Assembly: GCF_000006565.2 (NCBI RefSeq)
Contig: NC_031480.1
Coordinates: 202,144-266,143, forward strand
DNA length: 64,000 nt
Direction: 5' to 3'
Source of the DNA: Toxoplasma gondii ME49
Lineage: Eukaryota; Apicomplexa; Conoidasida; Eucoccidiorida; Sarcocystidae
Shown here piece by piece: positions 24,438 to 36,645 of this stretch. Position 1 is the first letter of the stretch, and every line of letters starts with the position of its first letter. The notes under the pieces are model-generated. The model did no database searches. It was given only the letters and a program-made list of their open reading frames with translations, and was not told the origin of the DNA. A program made the translations under genes and the position numbers.

Positions 24438-27400
24438 CGCGGCACCCGACGCGAACAGAATGACGACGGGATTCTCGGGTCACAGTTGAATGGAAATTCT
24501 ACGCATCCTCGTACTCAAGAGGGATAAAGCGTTGCGACTCACATCTCTTAAGTCGCCGTCGCGAGGAAGAGTTAAAACTCCCGTTTCCTCGATAGACACG
24601 AGGGACACGCAGGGGCCGCCGTAAGTGAATCACGGCAGGGTGGCAACGAAAACTGCCTCCGGCGTGCGTGTTGACACACTCGTGATTCCCTTTGCTAGAT
24701 GTCATTCAGAAAGGCCGCAGAATCTCTCTCACGTAATTTCATGTGTCTGCATGGCAAAATGAGCGGTGGTGCCACTTTGTAGCGTAGGAACTCTGCAGCT
24801 GCGCCGTTCATGCCCAACGTGTGGCGGTGCCGTAGTGTCGAGGCAAGGTTTATAAGGGATAAATGAAAGGCATTCACTGGTGTCGCTAGTTACAAACGAC
24901 ATAATTGTCACTTCTGTTTTATGTTTTTTACTTAGGCGCATCGACTCGTGTTACCTCGGACTATTGCGTCCGTATCTTCACAGACACAGGCAGGGGGGGG
25001 GTAGGGGGGGAGCACAGAATTTGATGACGCAGCGTACTCTAGTCATGCGTAGGCTCCAAATTTTTCTCCGGAATTTTAGAAAGCACCTGAGTGAGTATCA
25101 TCGCCTCATCCTACCACTTAGAGTTGTCGGATCACTAAGACAGACTTTCATCCTTGTTTAAGTAGTTACTCTCACAATCAAGCCTTCTTATTATTTAGCC
25201 TTTACATTTATTAACTTTAATATTTCATTTGTATGAAAATAGAAGACCCTGTGCACCTCCGTTACTCTTTAGCAGGCGGTGAATGACTTCTGTTTGACAG
25301 AGGGTCCCGTTTGAAGGTACTGGGGTGTTGCCGGTAGTAATTGTGCCAAACAGTGCACGTCGTACATCCAAACAGCATGAACGAGAAACCAAAAGTTCTT
25401 CACTTCTGTGTCGATATCAGCTGCTTTCTGCAATGCTGCTGGGTACCAGTTTTACTCCTACAGCCGACGTAGCAGTGGTTACTTTTAGGAACGCACTGGC
25501 GCCTTGGGGTGTGTAGAAATGTGGTCACAGTGGGCCGCGCTGTGCTGCCGTCCATTGGGTATTTCCACTCGTTGTTTGCGTCTTATATGCATACCAGATG
25601 CTCCCTTTCCGCTTATTGAGACTAAAATTCTGTTCTGCTAGCTCAGGACTTCTTCCTGTTCAAAATATAGAGACGGAATTTCCCGAAAGGTCCGCTCCTA
25701 TGTATACGTGTAGGTCGAGCAGCAGTGGTGCCTAGTCCGTGAGTTTCGGTCTGTGCTGAAATTCACTGAGGCGTGTATTCAATTGAACCCCCTCTTCAAG
25801 ATTTGCAAACCGAGGCATTCGCCGGAGCCACTCGCCACATGTCTCTGGGTAAAGCGTATGGCTGTGAGGTGTCGTTCTCAGAGAACAAGGAAGCATATGC
25901 CATTTATCTAGTTTTCGCACAAGCAGGAAGGTGAGAAAGAAATTGATGATACTGGCAGTCCTCTCTGCGCAACGCTTCCCGGCTCCCAGGCAAGGTGTTG
26001 CTTTTAGCGGCACCTTGCTGTGTGCGCGAGCCTCCTGGTTTTACAGCCGTGTTTCGCAATTCGAAGACAGAGCATAGAGCTGCACTTGCTCTTGTTTGCT
26101 CACCTGTGTGGTGGCTGAGCAGCTGCTTGCGGAATTGAGCTATGCTTAGTTCTTATCATGCTTTTTTACTCGAACGGCCACAAGGGCAATGGTGTGGAAA
26201 CCAGTAAAACCCCGTGGGATAGGAGTCGATGAGAATCCTTATTGGAATTCTTACGTTTGTAACAGCGAGAGAAAACGTGCATTTGATGGTGGTTTCAATT
26301 CCCGAGCCCAGTGGCAGATTCTGTCGATCCGAAATCTTGGACTTCCGTACATGCCGAGGCGCTGCGGACATCACCCGACACAAGTCCACATCCAGGAAAC
26401 CAGCGGGTGCACATTAATTTGTTTCAGGTTCGCTATAAGTGAAAATTCTTTACCTCCCCTTTTTTCCTAACTGCGTCAGAAGTTCTTCATTTCCCTCAGT
26501 CGCTGCGTGTGCATTTCTTTTGGCTGTCGATTCCCCTCCAGTTTACCCCAGGTGCTCTGTGGTCGTTGGGGCACGATCTCACCTGAACGCCGCTGCTCCA
26601 CTACGAAATATTTTTCATGAATGCACCTGGTGCGGACTGCAATTGACAAAAGTGCTACGCAAGCTTGGACTCTAGCGGTCTGGCCAGTTTTTGCTTCCCA
26701 AAAAGAAGGGAAAAACGCCGAGTGATACAGAGGTAAGCTCCAAGTGGCCTAGGAAACACAAGCACGTAAAAAACGCCTAGTGGGGGGCCCCAGCGAGACG
26801 AGAGCCCACTTCTCAGGAGCACAAATAAAAGACACAACAAAATAAATTCAACATTCTCGGGTGCTTCTTTTTGAGAAAGGCGAAAACGCTGAAGCTCTGG
26901 TCAATTGTGAACGTCTCTGAAGTTGCCGGGGAATGCTGAGCAGAACAGGTGCTCATCCGCTTGTCCCAGTCTTCAAAAACACGTGAAATCTCACATAGTC
27001 TACTTCGCTAACATCAACTCTCTTTCAAATAAACATCATAATCTGAATTTTCAGAAAGCGGGGTACAATTCTGCAAATAACACGGTCCTGCTTGCGAGCT
27101 GGCACGTGAGACAATTTGCTGATCGACAAGTTCGTAAGTACTCACTTGTAGTAATGGTAATCATGGAAATCGTTTCCTCGTAGCTTTCGCACAATATGTC
27201 CCAAGAAAATTGCATTGCTGACCATTCTTCAAACCAAAGTGCTGAGTCTCGATGCAAGTGCATACGACTCGGCAGTGGTCTAGGCGCGTGGGAACGTACG
27301 TAATCGTTGAGCTCACATCGCAAGACTACGATTGCCATGCTTTGGGTCTTTCAGTTGAAAACACGCATGATTTTTCTCTGCGTACGCAAACGAGAAGGTG

Positions 27401-28272
27401 CGGTCGATGCTGTGCAACCTACCGTTGATGGAGTGTTTTGCACTCATCTTCTGATCTTTATTTGCTGCTGCTGAGGAACAACCGGAGCCTTTCTCTGGAA
27501 TGTCGCTTCGCATTGGCTTAAAACCCAACATCGCGTAATTATCGATCCTCTTAACAGACCTCCTCTTTGCGCCCCGGTGGGCTTAGGGAAGGTACTGAAA
27601 GCATGCATATTTACGCATACGAAAAAAGTACGGACATGTACGCCGTCTAGAGTCAGCTGCCCCATCTGGGTGGGAATTTGCCCATACAGAAGGCATTGAC
27701 ACTCAGAAAGAAAGCTTGGCTTACGTGATAATCCGAAGCATCGTTCATGCACCTTCTCTTCGACAGTTCCAGAGCGCTGAGCGTGAAAAAAGGCATTTCT
27801 GACGCTAACCGAAAATCTCAAGGTCTGCTGCCTCTCCGCAACACGAGCTGTTAGTACAGTGCGCCTGTCGGAGGCAAACAAGAACGACTGATTATCCATG
27901 GAAATTTTACCTACATATTCTCAAAAGGCCAGAAAGAACTGTGGTTTCACATGGCTATCAAGCGTCATCGGCCCAGGAGTGTCCTGGAGTAACTTGCCGT
28001 GCCCAGAGTGTAGAATCTCAGCAGAAGTACCAGGGAACACCACAACGAACTGGAACCATCTTCGCTTGCTCGAGAGTGTAGGCGTTCCCCTTTTGTTGGC
28101 GCGTTTTCTTAGGTCAACACGTCTGGATCCATTTTTTCACATAGCGTGCTATGCCACTCTTGCATCATGCTTCTGACTCACAAGAACAGGCTTTGCCCGT
28201 ATGGCCGGTCTCCTACCCTCATATTATTCGATCGCATCATTTTTAGGCTCGTATCAAATCACTGTGTTCATC
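24438..28272. other. Intergenic region without supported genes
   Basis: About 3.8 kb, more AT-rich than the RON2 locus. The longest ORFs are around 90-150 codons on either strand, with no family resemblance and no convincing exon chain. A G-rich stretch with two G runs lies at about 24990-25010. The right end probably holds the promoter of the 28.3 kb gene. Confidence 0.4.
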
Positions 28273-30378
28273 ATGGACGCTGGGGTCACCCCCGAGTATT
28301 TGCATGATCCTACGCCTCCGGAAACGTCTCAGCCTGCCACCGAACATTGTCCACCAACATTTCAATCGCTTTCGCTGCCACTACTGCTGGAAGGGTCCAT
28401 CAAGCGACCGGCAATGTGCAGAACAGCAGAGGACCTGGCGCCTTTGTCATCGCTTGCTTCACCTCAACGTCGCACCCTTTCACGAAAACGACGGCGTCCA
28501 GCCGACTCTTTTCACGCACAGTGCGAAAGTTTCGCTACCTTGTCAGAACCCAGCACGTGTCCTTCAGCAATGGTTTCAACGCAGGCGCAAGGTGAACCGC
28601 GTTCAGAAACCGACGAGCGCGCTACCGTCTGGTTTAACTCAGAAACCAACGAGGTAGATTCGCGACAGGTCTCCGGCCACAGGACGACATGCTTCACTTC
28701 TGCTAACGTCGTTGCCAGGCTAGGATGCCCCAGCATGTTGACTGCGGAGTCCTCCGAGGGGCCTGTATCTAACGACAATCAACAGCAATTAACGCGGTTC
28801 TTCCCTCAGTTTGTAGATACCCTAGCGACAAGCGCCCTGACAACAGAGTCGCAGCGAATCCTCACTGAGGCCTGTCCAGACTTAGTGTTCGGAGAAGGCA
28901 GCTCTCCCGCCGTTGCGGCGTTGCCCTCTGATAACACCCGCTCTGAAGCCACAGCAACATGGGAAGAGAACGGAGAGGCGGCTGCATGGGGATGCGGCTA
29001 CTGCACTGAATCTGAGACTGCACCGACTGCTCCGTGGGCATTACGGCCTCGTGATGTGGAGGGGAGCGATGGGGATACTTCTCATCAGGTGAGAGAATTC
29101 GAATTTTGCGACAAGAGGCAGTTCCAGCTACTATAGGAAATCAGATTGAATTATCAGCATACAGTGCTGTGTGTGCTGTCAATCGCGTGTGCAACGGTAC
29201 CACATGCCGCCGCACGAACACCTGACATTCCTGTTCTGGATGTGGAAAGAGGCGGGAGTGATGTTTTGGAAATGATAAGTCAAGAGGCTTCCCGATTGTC
29301 TCGGATAATCTCAAGACTCGAGCTGGGTACTGTATAACATGCCTTTCCTGCTCTTTAACGTTGAAAGATCATCTGGCACTGCTCTGCGTTTTTCAGTACG
29401 TCCGGAGTATCTCATCTCACACACGTGCATTTGTCTTTGGGTGCCACAACGTCTCTTTGTTTCAGGCTGTGCAAAGCCTTCTTGTTCCGCTAGAATTCTT
29501 GCCACCCTGGCCTCTTGATTCAGAGCTGCCAGAAACGTCTGCAGACCATACTCTGGCTACCGAGGCAGTCTCGTACGACGAAGACACCCGCTCGACGGGA
29601 GGCAGAAATGGAGACGCCTCAGCTCTGGTTGAGCACCAAATAGATCTTTTTGATCAGGAAAAAACAGCCGCTGTTGGGTCGTCCCTTCCACAGACGCCAT
29701 CCGCCTCTGCGGCACTGGGTTCAGAGTTACACCTGAGAAATCTTTTGGCGTTTATCACTCCAGTATTGTCAGCTCTCGCTGCAGCTCTGGCGGCGCCCTG
29801 CGTTTCCGCGACAGGACTGGAGGCAGCGCCGTTCCCGGGGCTTCCCGGCCCATCGGTCTCTTCGTGTGACATAGAACTTTCTCAGAAAGCGATTCGCTTG
29901 ATATTCCGTGATCTACAACATGTCTGCCTGCCATTGCTTACCAACACTCTTTCCATGTCACCTGCTGAAGCAGAGTATGTGTCAACTGCTCTGAAGCGCC
30001 ACGCGGATATGATCGAAAGTGTGACTTCCGCGCCACTTCCACAGATAAACTGCATCAGCCCCTATGGCTTCAGCCTTCTCTTCTGGCCGTATCTCTCCAT
30101 CTTCAAAAAGTGCCTCATTGACTGTGTCATGCCGTCCTCCCTCTCGAAATTCGAGCAAATTCGCTTGCTTCTTCTTGTATGCAATACCCCCGAGCCTCCC
30201 GGTGCCCCGGGCGCAACTGCATATCTCTAATCTTCAGTGGCTTCACGTGAGTGTGTCCGAGGAGGCCTTCTCAGGAAAAAGCCTCTGGTGCCGTATCAAA
30301 TTTGACCGACCCTATCAGCAAGTGCGGACCGCCCCGAACTTGCGAAGAAGTACCGTGTCTTTCCCGATGATTCTCTGA
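28273..30378 (+). CDS. Unrecognised protein, three exons, 555 residues
   Basis: Exons 28273-29088, 29466-30176 and 30238-30378 join in phase 0 (donors gtgaga and gtatgc; acceptors ttgtttcag and taatcttcag). Residues 1-272 are low-complexity, Ser/Thr/Pro/Glu-rich and probably disordered, with a basic patch RTLSRKRRRP that could be a nuclear signal. The C-terminal third is ordered: a helical stretch (LLAFITPVLSALAAALA), then LIFRDLQHVCLPLLTNTL and GFSLLFWPYLSIFKKCLID. The last exon starts WLHVSVSEEAFSGKSLWCRI. The start at 28273 has A at -3 and G at +4; an upstream in-frame ATG at 28201 is in poorer context. An open stretch at 29158-29330 in the first intron does not fit the phases and was left out. 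No known domain recognised. Confidence 0.65.
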
Positions 30379-31974
30379 ATTATGAAGCTGGACTGCGGCG
30401 GCAGCACAAGCATAGCAACAATTCAGTAGCTTTTTGACAGTGGTCAGGCGGAAACTTTGGGGCTTTTAGAACGCGATTATGGCACTACCATAAGTAACCG
30501 AGATGATAATGCTCCCCCGCTTGACTTCGCTTACGCAACACGTGAAACAAAACACCCATTCTCACGGTGTTCGCACGTCGCGTCAGCACGTGAAATCATG
30601 TAGATTCTTCCTCGATTCATGTTCTGTCCCATATCGCAGTTTGCAGACTACAGATGCGACTCTACTTAAGTCGTTACGCTACAAGACGTCGCGCAGAATG
30701 TAAAAAAGAAAATTACTGTGAATCAGCCCTCTACACCACTGACCACAGCACCTGTCACAGTTGATCGTTTGACGGCAGCAACAGCGAGCCTGCATGCAAG
30801 AAGTCGCAAGTTATCTATGGCGTCAGTTTGATTTAGGACGGCTGTCGTTGTATCTTCACCAGCTACATTCGTATCTTTGTCGGGAAACCAATGAACGTGC
30901 AAAAAGTGCTTTCAGTGGAAGTGTGAGCGAGAACGCTACCCGAGGTTTACACGGAGGTTGGTAGGTAGCAGAAGGTCCCGATGCAGCAGGCAGGTGTGGT
31001 AAGTGAGAAGAGAGTATTCGGCGACCAGCAATAGAAAGTTTTTACTACCATTGAACGATGCTTAAGAAACGCAGAGCACTCATCATGGAAGGGACATCTA
31101 GATTTCGCTAATCGTCACCAACGAGAAGCGCTTCCCACGTTCGGGTACGACCGGCTCGACTTATGTGACCCTCTGATCCACTCTCCTCAGACTATCGCAA
31201 CGACCACCGCATTTCTATCACCACCATGATTGGTCCACGCGTATGTGCATGTTGTTACGCTCAATACCACTTCCGGACTCGGTAAATACAATTACAGAGT
31301 TGTTATCCATTTCTGTTCTGTGCTTCGCAGTGGATCGGGGGCGAGTTTGCTCGCAGCACTAAGGCAGGGTGTGATGGGACTTCCGCTCCTAGGCCGCAGC
31401 GGACTGATGTGAGAATTTGGGTGGCGGGCATACTGAAGAGGAGGGTTTCTTTGTGATTACCGTTTCGCTTGAACAGTGTCCGGATTTCGTCTTCGAAAAA
31501 TCACAGAGTTGCCTTACACTCAATCGTTTACCGAGGCACGTAGACGGCGCAGGGACGGATGCAGAATAACCTCTGCATCCAGAAGATAAGCTCGGGCAGA
31601 ACAGCAGAAATTCGACATTTGTCCGAAACTGGTGTGTTTACCTCCACAATGCTTGAAGAACGTTGGCATACCACTGAAACCCCAAAATGAACTTTTTTTT
31701 GTTGCGCCGTACAGTGCGGTGACAGACGCTTGCCTTCACGGTCAGGCCAGTGGTTCCCGTTACATGAGAGGCTCCGCCCTCTGTTTTCCTTGTTTATGCC
31801 CTTCCATGGTTGCTCCCTCAAAGTGCTTTGTTGTTCCATGCGTTTATCCGAATTTTTTTTACAGCGAGCGGGAAAGCCTGTTCCGCCGTGCGGTGTCTTT
31901 TCGCGACCGTCTGTTTGGAGACCTACTAGTCTCTTTACCGAACTCAGTAGCCGGCCTGTTCTGTTTCCTGTGCT
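30379..31974. other. Convergent intergenic region
   Basis: Between the plus-strand unknown gene and the 3' end of SPCS3. Only short ORFs; presumably the two 3'UTRs. No repeats or RNA genes seen. Confidence 0.4.
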
Positions 31975-32915
31975 TTAGTTGCCTTTGGCATACCGAAAAT
32001 ACGAGGACGGCAGAGTGTACGTGGAAGAGGCGACGTGGCCACTTTTGATGACCCCGACAACCGGGTGATACGCGTACTCGAGAGCGACAGTGACCGTGCG
32101 GTTTCGGAGACTGCGGCCGTTGTCTCTCAGAGGGTACTTGTTTATAACGCCCTCGAAATCTATTATGGCATCATCGGGGTCGGTGATGATGCGATCCCAG
32201 ACAATCACTTCGTTGCGCGGGTTCTTCGGCGTCTCGTACCTGACAATGACGTAAACGAAAAGCTGCTGCGTGTTCCAATTGAAGCAACTGGTCAGGTCTG
32301 CCTGGATATTCAGCGCCACCTGTGCTTGCTCGCCCTACACACAGCGCAGAAGACACGCAATGCAAAACAGCATGACATATATGTGAATCATGATCCCACT
32401 ATGACATGTTCACAACGACACTAGGTTTCGGGGTGATCAACACTGGCACTTACCAGAAAGTACACGCCCTAACAGCCGTAGACCACGCTGTTCTTTCAAA
32501 ACAAATCCAGCCGGCACCCAAATGATCGGCCGCCGGAATTCCAGATTCAACTCCCCATTCCACCGTCTGACTATTCCCTCCAACATTTCTTCGATAAATT
32601 GAGCAGCTCCATTCGTGCTCCTCACGTATACCTGAGCCACAGGTACTCGGCACGGTCTGCCGCAGTTTCACCCATGTACGACGACTTTATCGCTCTGGAA
32701 AATTTCAAACCACTCGTCTTTTTCGCAATTCCTCTTTTCTGGCTTACTTGGAGTGCATTGTTGACTCCGAACTCATACACTTCGGCGATCGACACTTTTC
32801 CCGTTGGGTCTGCCTGAAACAGATACGTCGAAAAGTGGTTTCCCACTGCCGCCAAGGCGAGTGCTGCTAGAAGGGTGCAGACGACTGCATTTCCGCGATT
32901 CAAATACGTATCCAT
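31975..32915 (-). CDS. SPCS3: Signal peptidase complex subunit 3 (SPC22/23 family)
   Basis: A non-catalytic but essential subunit of the ER signal peptidase complex; type II membrane protein with its bulk in the lumen. Two exons, 32915-32748 and 32334-31975 (donor gtaagc, acceptor gtgtgtag), give 175 residues against 180 in human. The N-terminus MDTYLNRGNAV is followed by one membrane segment (VCTLLAALALAAVGNHFSTY). The lumenal part reads IQADLTSCFNWNTQQLFVYV, matching human ITADLENIFDWNVKQLFLYL, then VIVWDRIITDPDDA (human VVLWDKIV) and the closing GHVASSTYTLP. The start has A at -3 and G at +4. All family landmarks are present and the gene appears intact. Confidence 0.93.
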
Positions 32916-33373
32916 CCTCGCGAAAGTGCATGCAAAAAGACGTGCACAGCACGGGAGCGCAACGCGTCAGAGCAGAGACCGTTCGGCAAGACACGCTAAG
33001 CGACACGTTCCCGTCCTCCACAGGCTCCTGGCGTGGATGCCTCGGGAATCCGTGCTCAAGAGGTTGGCACTGAAAAAGGTGCAGAGCTGCCTTGCTTCTG
33101 TGGAACTCTAAGAAAAAGCAGCTGACCAGAAAAACGAGAGGAAGCACTCTTTTGCAAACAACGTTAGGTTCAAAAAGGGTGAGAGCTCCACGGGCAAAAC
33201 CCGACGAAAAAGGACGGAACGCGGGAAAAGAAACGTTCGAACGAAGCCGCAAAGAAAATGAGTTCTTTGCTTAAGTGCAAAAATCAAAGACTGAAAGAAG
33301 TGCGGGAGCATCAAAACGCGCGACGCGGTCACTGCCCCGGTGAAGTGACACTGAGACAGCACTCCTGAGAGTC

Positions 33374-34099
33374 TCACAAAGCGCTTGCCGGATATCCGCA
33401 GGCGAATCGGTACCAGTGAGATACAGAAAGATGGGGTAAGGAGCTATTGTGTTCAGCTGTTTCGCTGAAATCCGACTTTGTCGAGGAGACAGACGCTACC
33501 CAAGAGTTTGCCCACCTGGGCGCAGGGACAGTGAACTCGGTTCCTGGTGTCTTGTGGGCAAATGCGACCCGGAAAGGCGTACCAGGAAAGAAGGGCGGCT
33601 TCGCCCACAGCATCTGTTTACCGGGAGAGAAAACAGCTTAGGCAGCCCCTCTCTGCTGGCATATTCAGCTACTGCCGTGCTTCACACTTCGTACAGCCTG
33701 TATGGGCACCAAACCGTTTTTCAGGAACGTGATGCTTCGCGACAACCGAGTCTCTGAATAGAACCAGGAACCGAAGGCGGCTCCAAAGCTTCGCGTGTCT
33801 CCGTAGTGGAGAAAAAAGCTCTCACGAGACACCGTGGGACGCGGGAGAAAAACGTACTGGGGGCCGGGTAAACAGCGCAAGTTGGAGACGTGCACAGACG
33901 ACCTAAACCGGAGCTCGGAAACTATCCCCGCGTCTTTTCAGATTCCGCTCCTGCTGTCTCACATTTCTTCCTTTCGCCTGGCGGAATATTCCGATTGGGG
34001 CACCAGTATCTAGTACAGATTTCAGAGAGGAGGAGCACGGCAATTGTCAGTCCCACGGGGGAAGCAATGATGAACCACACAAAACCGCGTCCAGAAGCT
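33374..34099 (-). CDS. Unrecognised membrane-protein candidate, 3' exons
   Basis: Three exons are phase-consistent: one ending at 33695 (frame open up to about 33912), then 33613-33516 and 33464-33374 with a stop. Acceptors ctcccggtaaacag and gtcggatttcag and donor AG|gtgggc are good. The reading includes FFLHYGDTRSFGAAFGSWFY, then MLWAKPPFFPGTPFRVAFAH, and ends FACGYPASAL. A further exon starting at 34099 (acceptor cgttcttgggag) encodes a membrane segment, GFVWFIIASPVGLTIAVLLL, then SEICTRYW. It could be the anchor of a type II protein if joined from GAAATCT|gtacta; that junction is uncertain because the intron would be short. The 5' end is not found; an ORF with MKKAKCLNYSRY near 34754 is one option. 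No family recognised. Confidence 0.45.
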
Positions 34100-34775
34100 C
34101 TCCCAAGAACGAAAACAAACGAAGCATAGTATATGCTCGAAAAACGGAAATTGGCAGCGAATACACACCGAAGCGGTAAATGCGTCTTGGCAGAGAGAAA
34201 ACCGCTAGAGAGGGCATGTGACAATTGCGGAAAGTGTCTAGCACAGGACGAACAGCATTCCTGCATGCATCGAACTGCTGCAGATGCTTTTTTGTGCTGC
34301 AGATGCGACAGCAGTCGTCCCCGGGTCACCGTAATTTCAGATGCATCTACAAACAGACTGGAAATAGCTTATTTCATTTCTACCTTCTCGAGACAAAGGA
34401 ATCCCCTCTCCTGCCATCAGAGAAAGGTAAGAGTGGAAGAAGACAGCGCAGCCTTTACGGGGATTCGCCGACTGCTGTGCAGTGAGTGAGGTAGAGTAGT
34501 TGGGTCACACAGCCCAGAGAAAAAAAGTCTGGCGAGAACATTGGCTCGCATAGCCAAACTCGACTCCTGAAACTTTCAGTTTGAACGAGAGGGGCGCTTC
34601 TGGCAGAGAAGCGGAAGATGGACGGTGATTTGTTATACGGGTCCGGTATCCTCCTACAGAAGGCGCCACGGAAGACTAGGAAAACATCCCCTGTCGCGCT
34701 TGTAAGAACTCGATCTTCGTATCGGGAATAGTTCAGGCACTTGGCCTTCTTCATCGAGAAATATTGAATCAGCAA

Positions 34776-36645
34776 TGCTGGTCCGCTTCAGGAGACCTGC
34801 TTAGACATTCAGGGAAGAACGACGCAGATGTTGCTGTAACACCGTTTCGACCTAGAAGTGGCAAACGACTCCGGGCGCGTGTATGCTGGCAGACTGTCAA
34901 TTGTTCCTTGTGTCGGCGCTCTCAATTCACACAACACCAGATTCTCGTCTCGGTTCACATCGTTGGGCGCACCGGATTTGCAGCCATGACCAAGGCATCG
35001 ACGTGTTGAAAAGGCTACGTCGGATGAATGTTGAATTCGTTTATGGCAACCTAACTGTATCTAGGGGTGTGGCTTTGTCTTCTACGGAAGGCAAAGAAAA
35101 GTGGAAAAAGTTTGAATCATTCGAGGTCCTCCCCTCTGCCGTGCCAAGCCGCCCAGCAGCGGCTAAGTTTTCTGGTGCTTAACGACATCGTGTTTGCAAT
35201 CCTCTTTTGCTAATGAAAATCCCTCGTACGTTACCACTCAGCCGTGAGACACCATACACACCCGCACAAGCGGTGCATTCTGGGGTATGCGTCGCTGTCA
35301 GGCACGGTCGTCTTCATGCATCAGAACTAATTTCCCCGGTGGATTTCTGGCCAGTGAGTTATGCTTGTTGGTGAGTTAAATTGAAAACCCGTTAACGTAA
35401 CTTCACACGGCTGTTGTTCACACCAGGTACTGCATGTGTCTGCTCAGAAATTCTCTGTGGCACGAAGCCTGCTTTTGGACCAAAACCCTGGGCATAATGC
35501 CCTGAAGCGTCGTTGTAACTACCGCGTAGTAGTACAACACAGTACAGAAAAAGTGACACCCTGTTGTCTTGCGCATCCAGCGACTCGTCTTTAACGGTCT
35601 CAACAAATTCACCAATACCACAATCGCTCTTGCTTTGCCAGGCTTCAACAGCGGTTCCGGTTGGGTAACCGGACGGCTCCGGGGCACTGTGACTTCCCAG
35701 ACATACGACAGCTCTCAGGCCTTACCATCCTTGAAGGGACACTGCAGGTGACAAAAGAAAAGGGTCTAGGGTGTCACTGCAAATAGGTTTCCTCGATACC
35801 CGATATGAATCCCAGGCTTGTCTCGTTGGCGTCACAGTTCTCACAGTTCTATTAAGGAAAAAACAAGGCCGCTATCAGTGTGCTTCGTTTAGCCAACTTA
35901 AAACACGGACAACTTGATCACATGTTGAAAAGACGGAAAAGAATGGCATTCGGCACATACGCGAGGCGGCCTGCTTTGAAGGTTACAAACGGACGGACAT
36001 TCGATTTCCCCCCCCCCCCCCCCCCACTGAAAGACTGGTCACTCGACTGTTTCGGAATTCTTGGCTTCTGCCTCTCGAACGGATGAGACAATGAACCAAA
36101 CTCCGGTGCCGCAGCTCCGTTCGTTGGATCACTACAATTTTCTGGTATCTTGCAGCTCTTGCAGGGACTCAGTGATACGGTGCAGTGCCTTGTTACACGG
36201 CCACTGTGTACCAGATGCCACCGCTCTACCAACTCGTGCACTTCACATCTTCCACTCACTGAGAGCAGAACTCCCGAGCTACCCACATTCGACCGTTTGA
36301 AGCACGACTTCATTCCCCTTCCAACTACGACAAATAACAAAATATGAAGCTGTCGTTCTGGGCATCTCACTCAAAGGATATCATCTGTTGCAACACGCGG
36401 CACTGACGTTTGCTTGTCAAAACAGTTTGATGTGCCTTGCTACCGTCCCTCGCAACCCAAAACCCTCGTTTCACACGACTGAAAATTTGGCGGTTATCTT
36501 GTTCTCTGCCTTCTTCTGAAGCTTGCTTCCTCCTTCATATTCGCTCATCACTCTTCCATTCCTTTGTTGTTCCCTTCCTCACCGCCATCCCGCTAAGTCG
36601 ACGGTGCCGGCGAGGGTTTTAACTCCAGTTCAGGTGGCGTCTTCT
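34776..36645. other. Intergenic region with 18-base poly-C tract
   Basis: Short ORFs on both strands near 35.57-35.75 kb have acceptor-like starts (one on each strand), but neither connects to a second exon, so none is called. A run of 18 C bases lies at 36008-36025. Confidence 0.35.
36008..36025. repeat. Poly-C run, 18 bases
   Basis: Eighteen consecutive C on the plus strand. Length may be a sequencing artefact or polymorphic. Confidence 0.9.

Noticed and set aside
29158..29330. Protein-like open stretch (SDVLEMISQEASRLSRII) in the first intron of the 28.3 kb gene
   Set aside because: Its only donor leaves phase 1, which would break the frame of the next exon; it would need alternative splicing.
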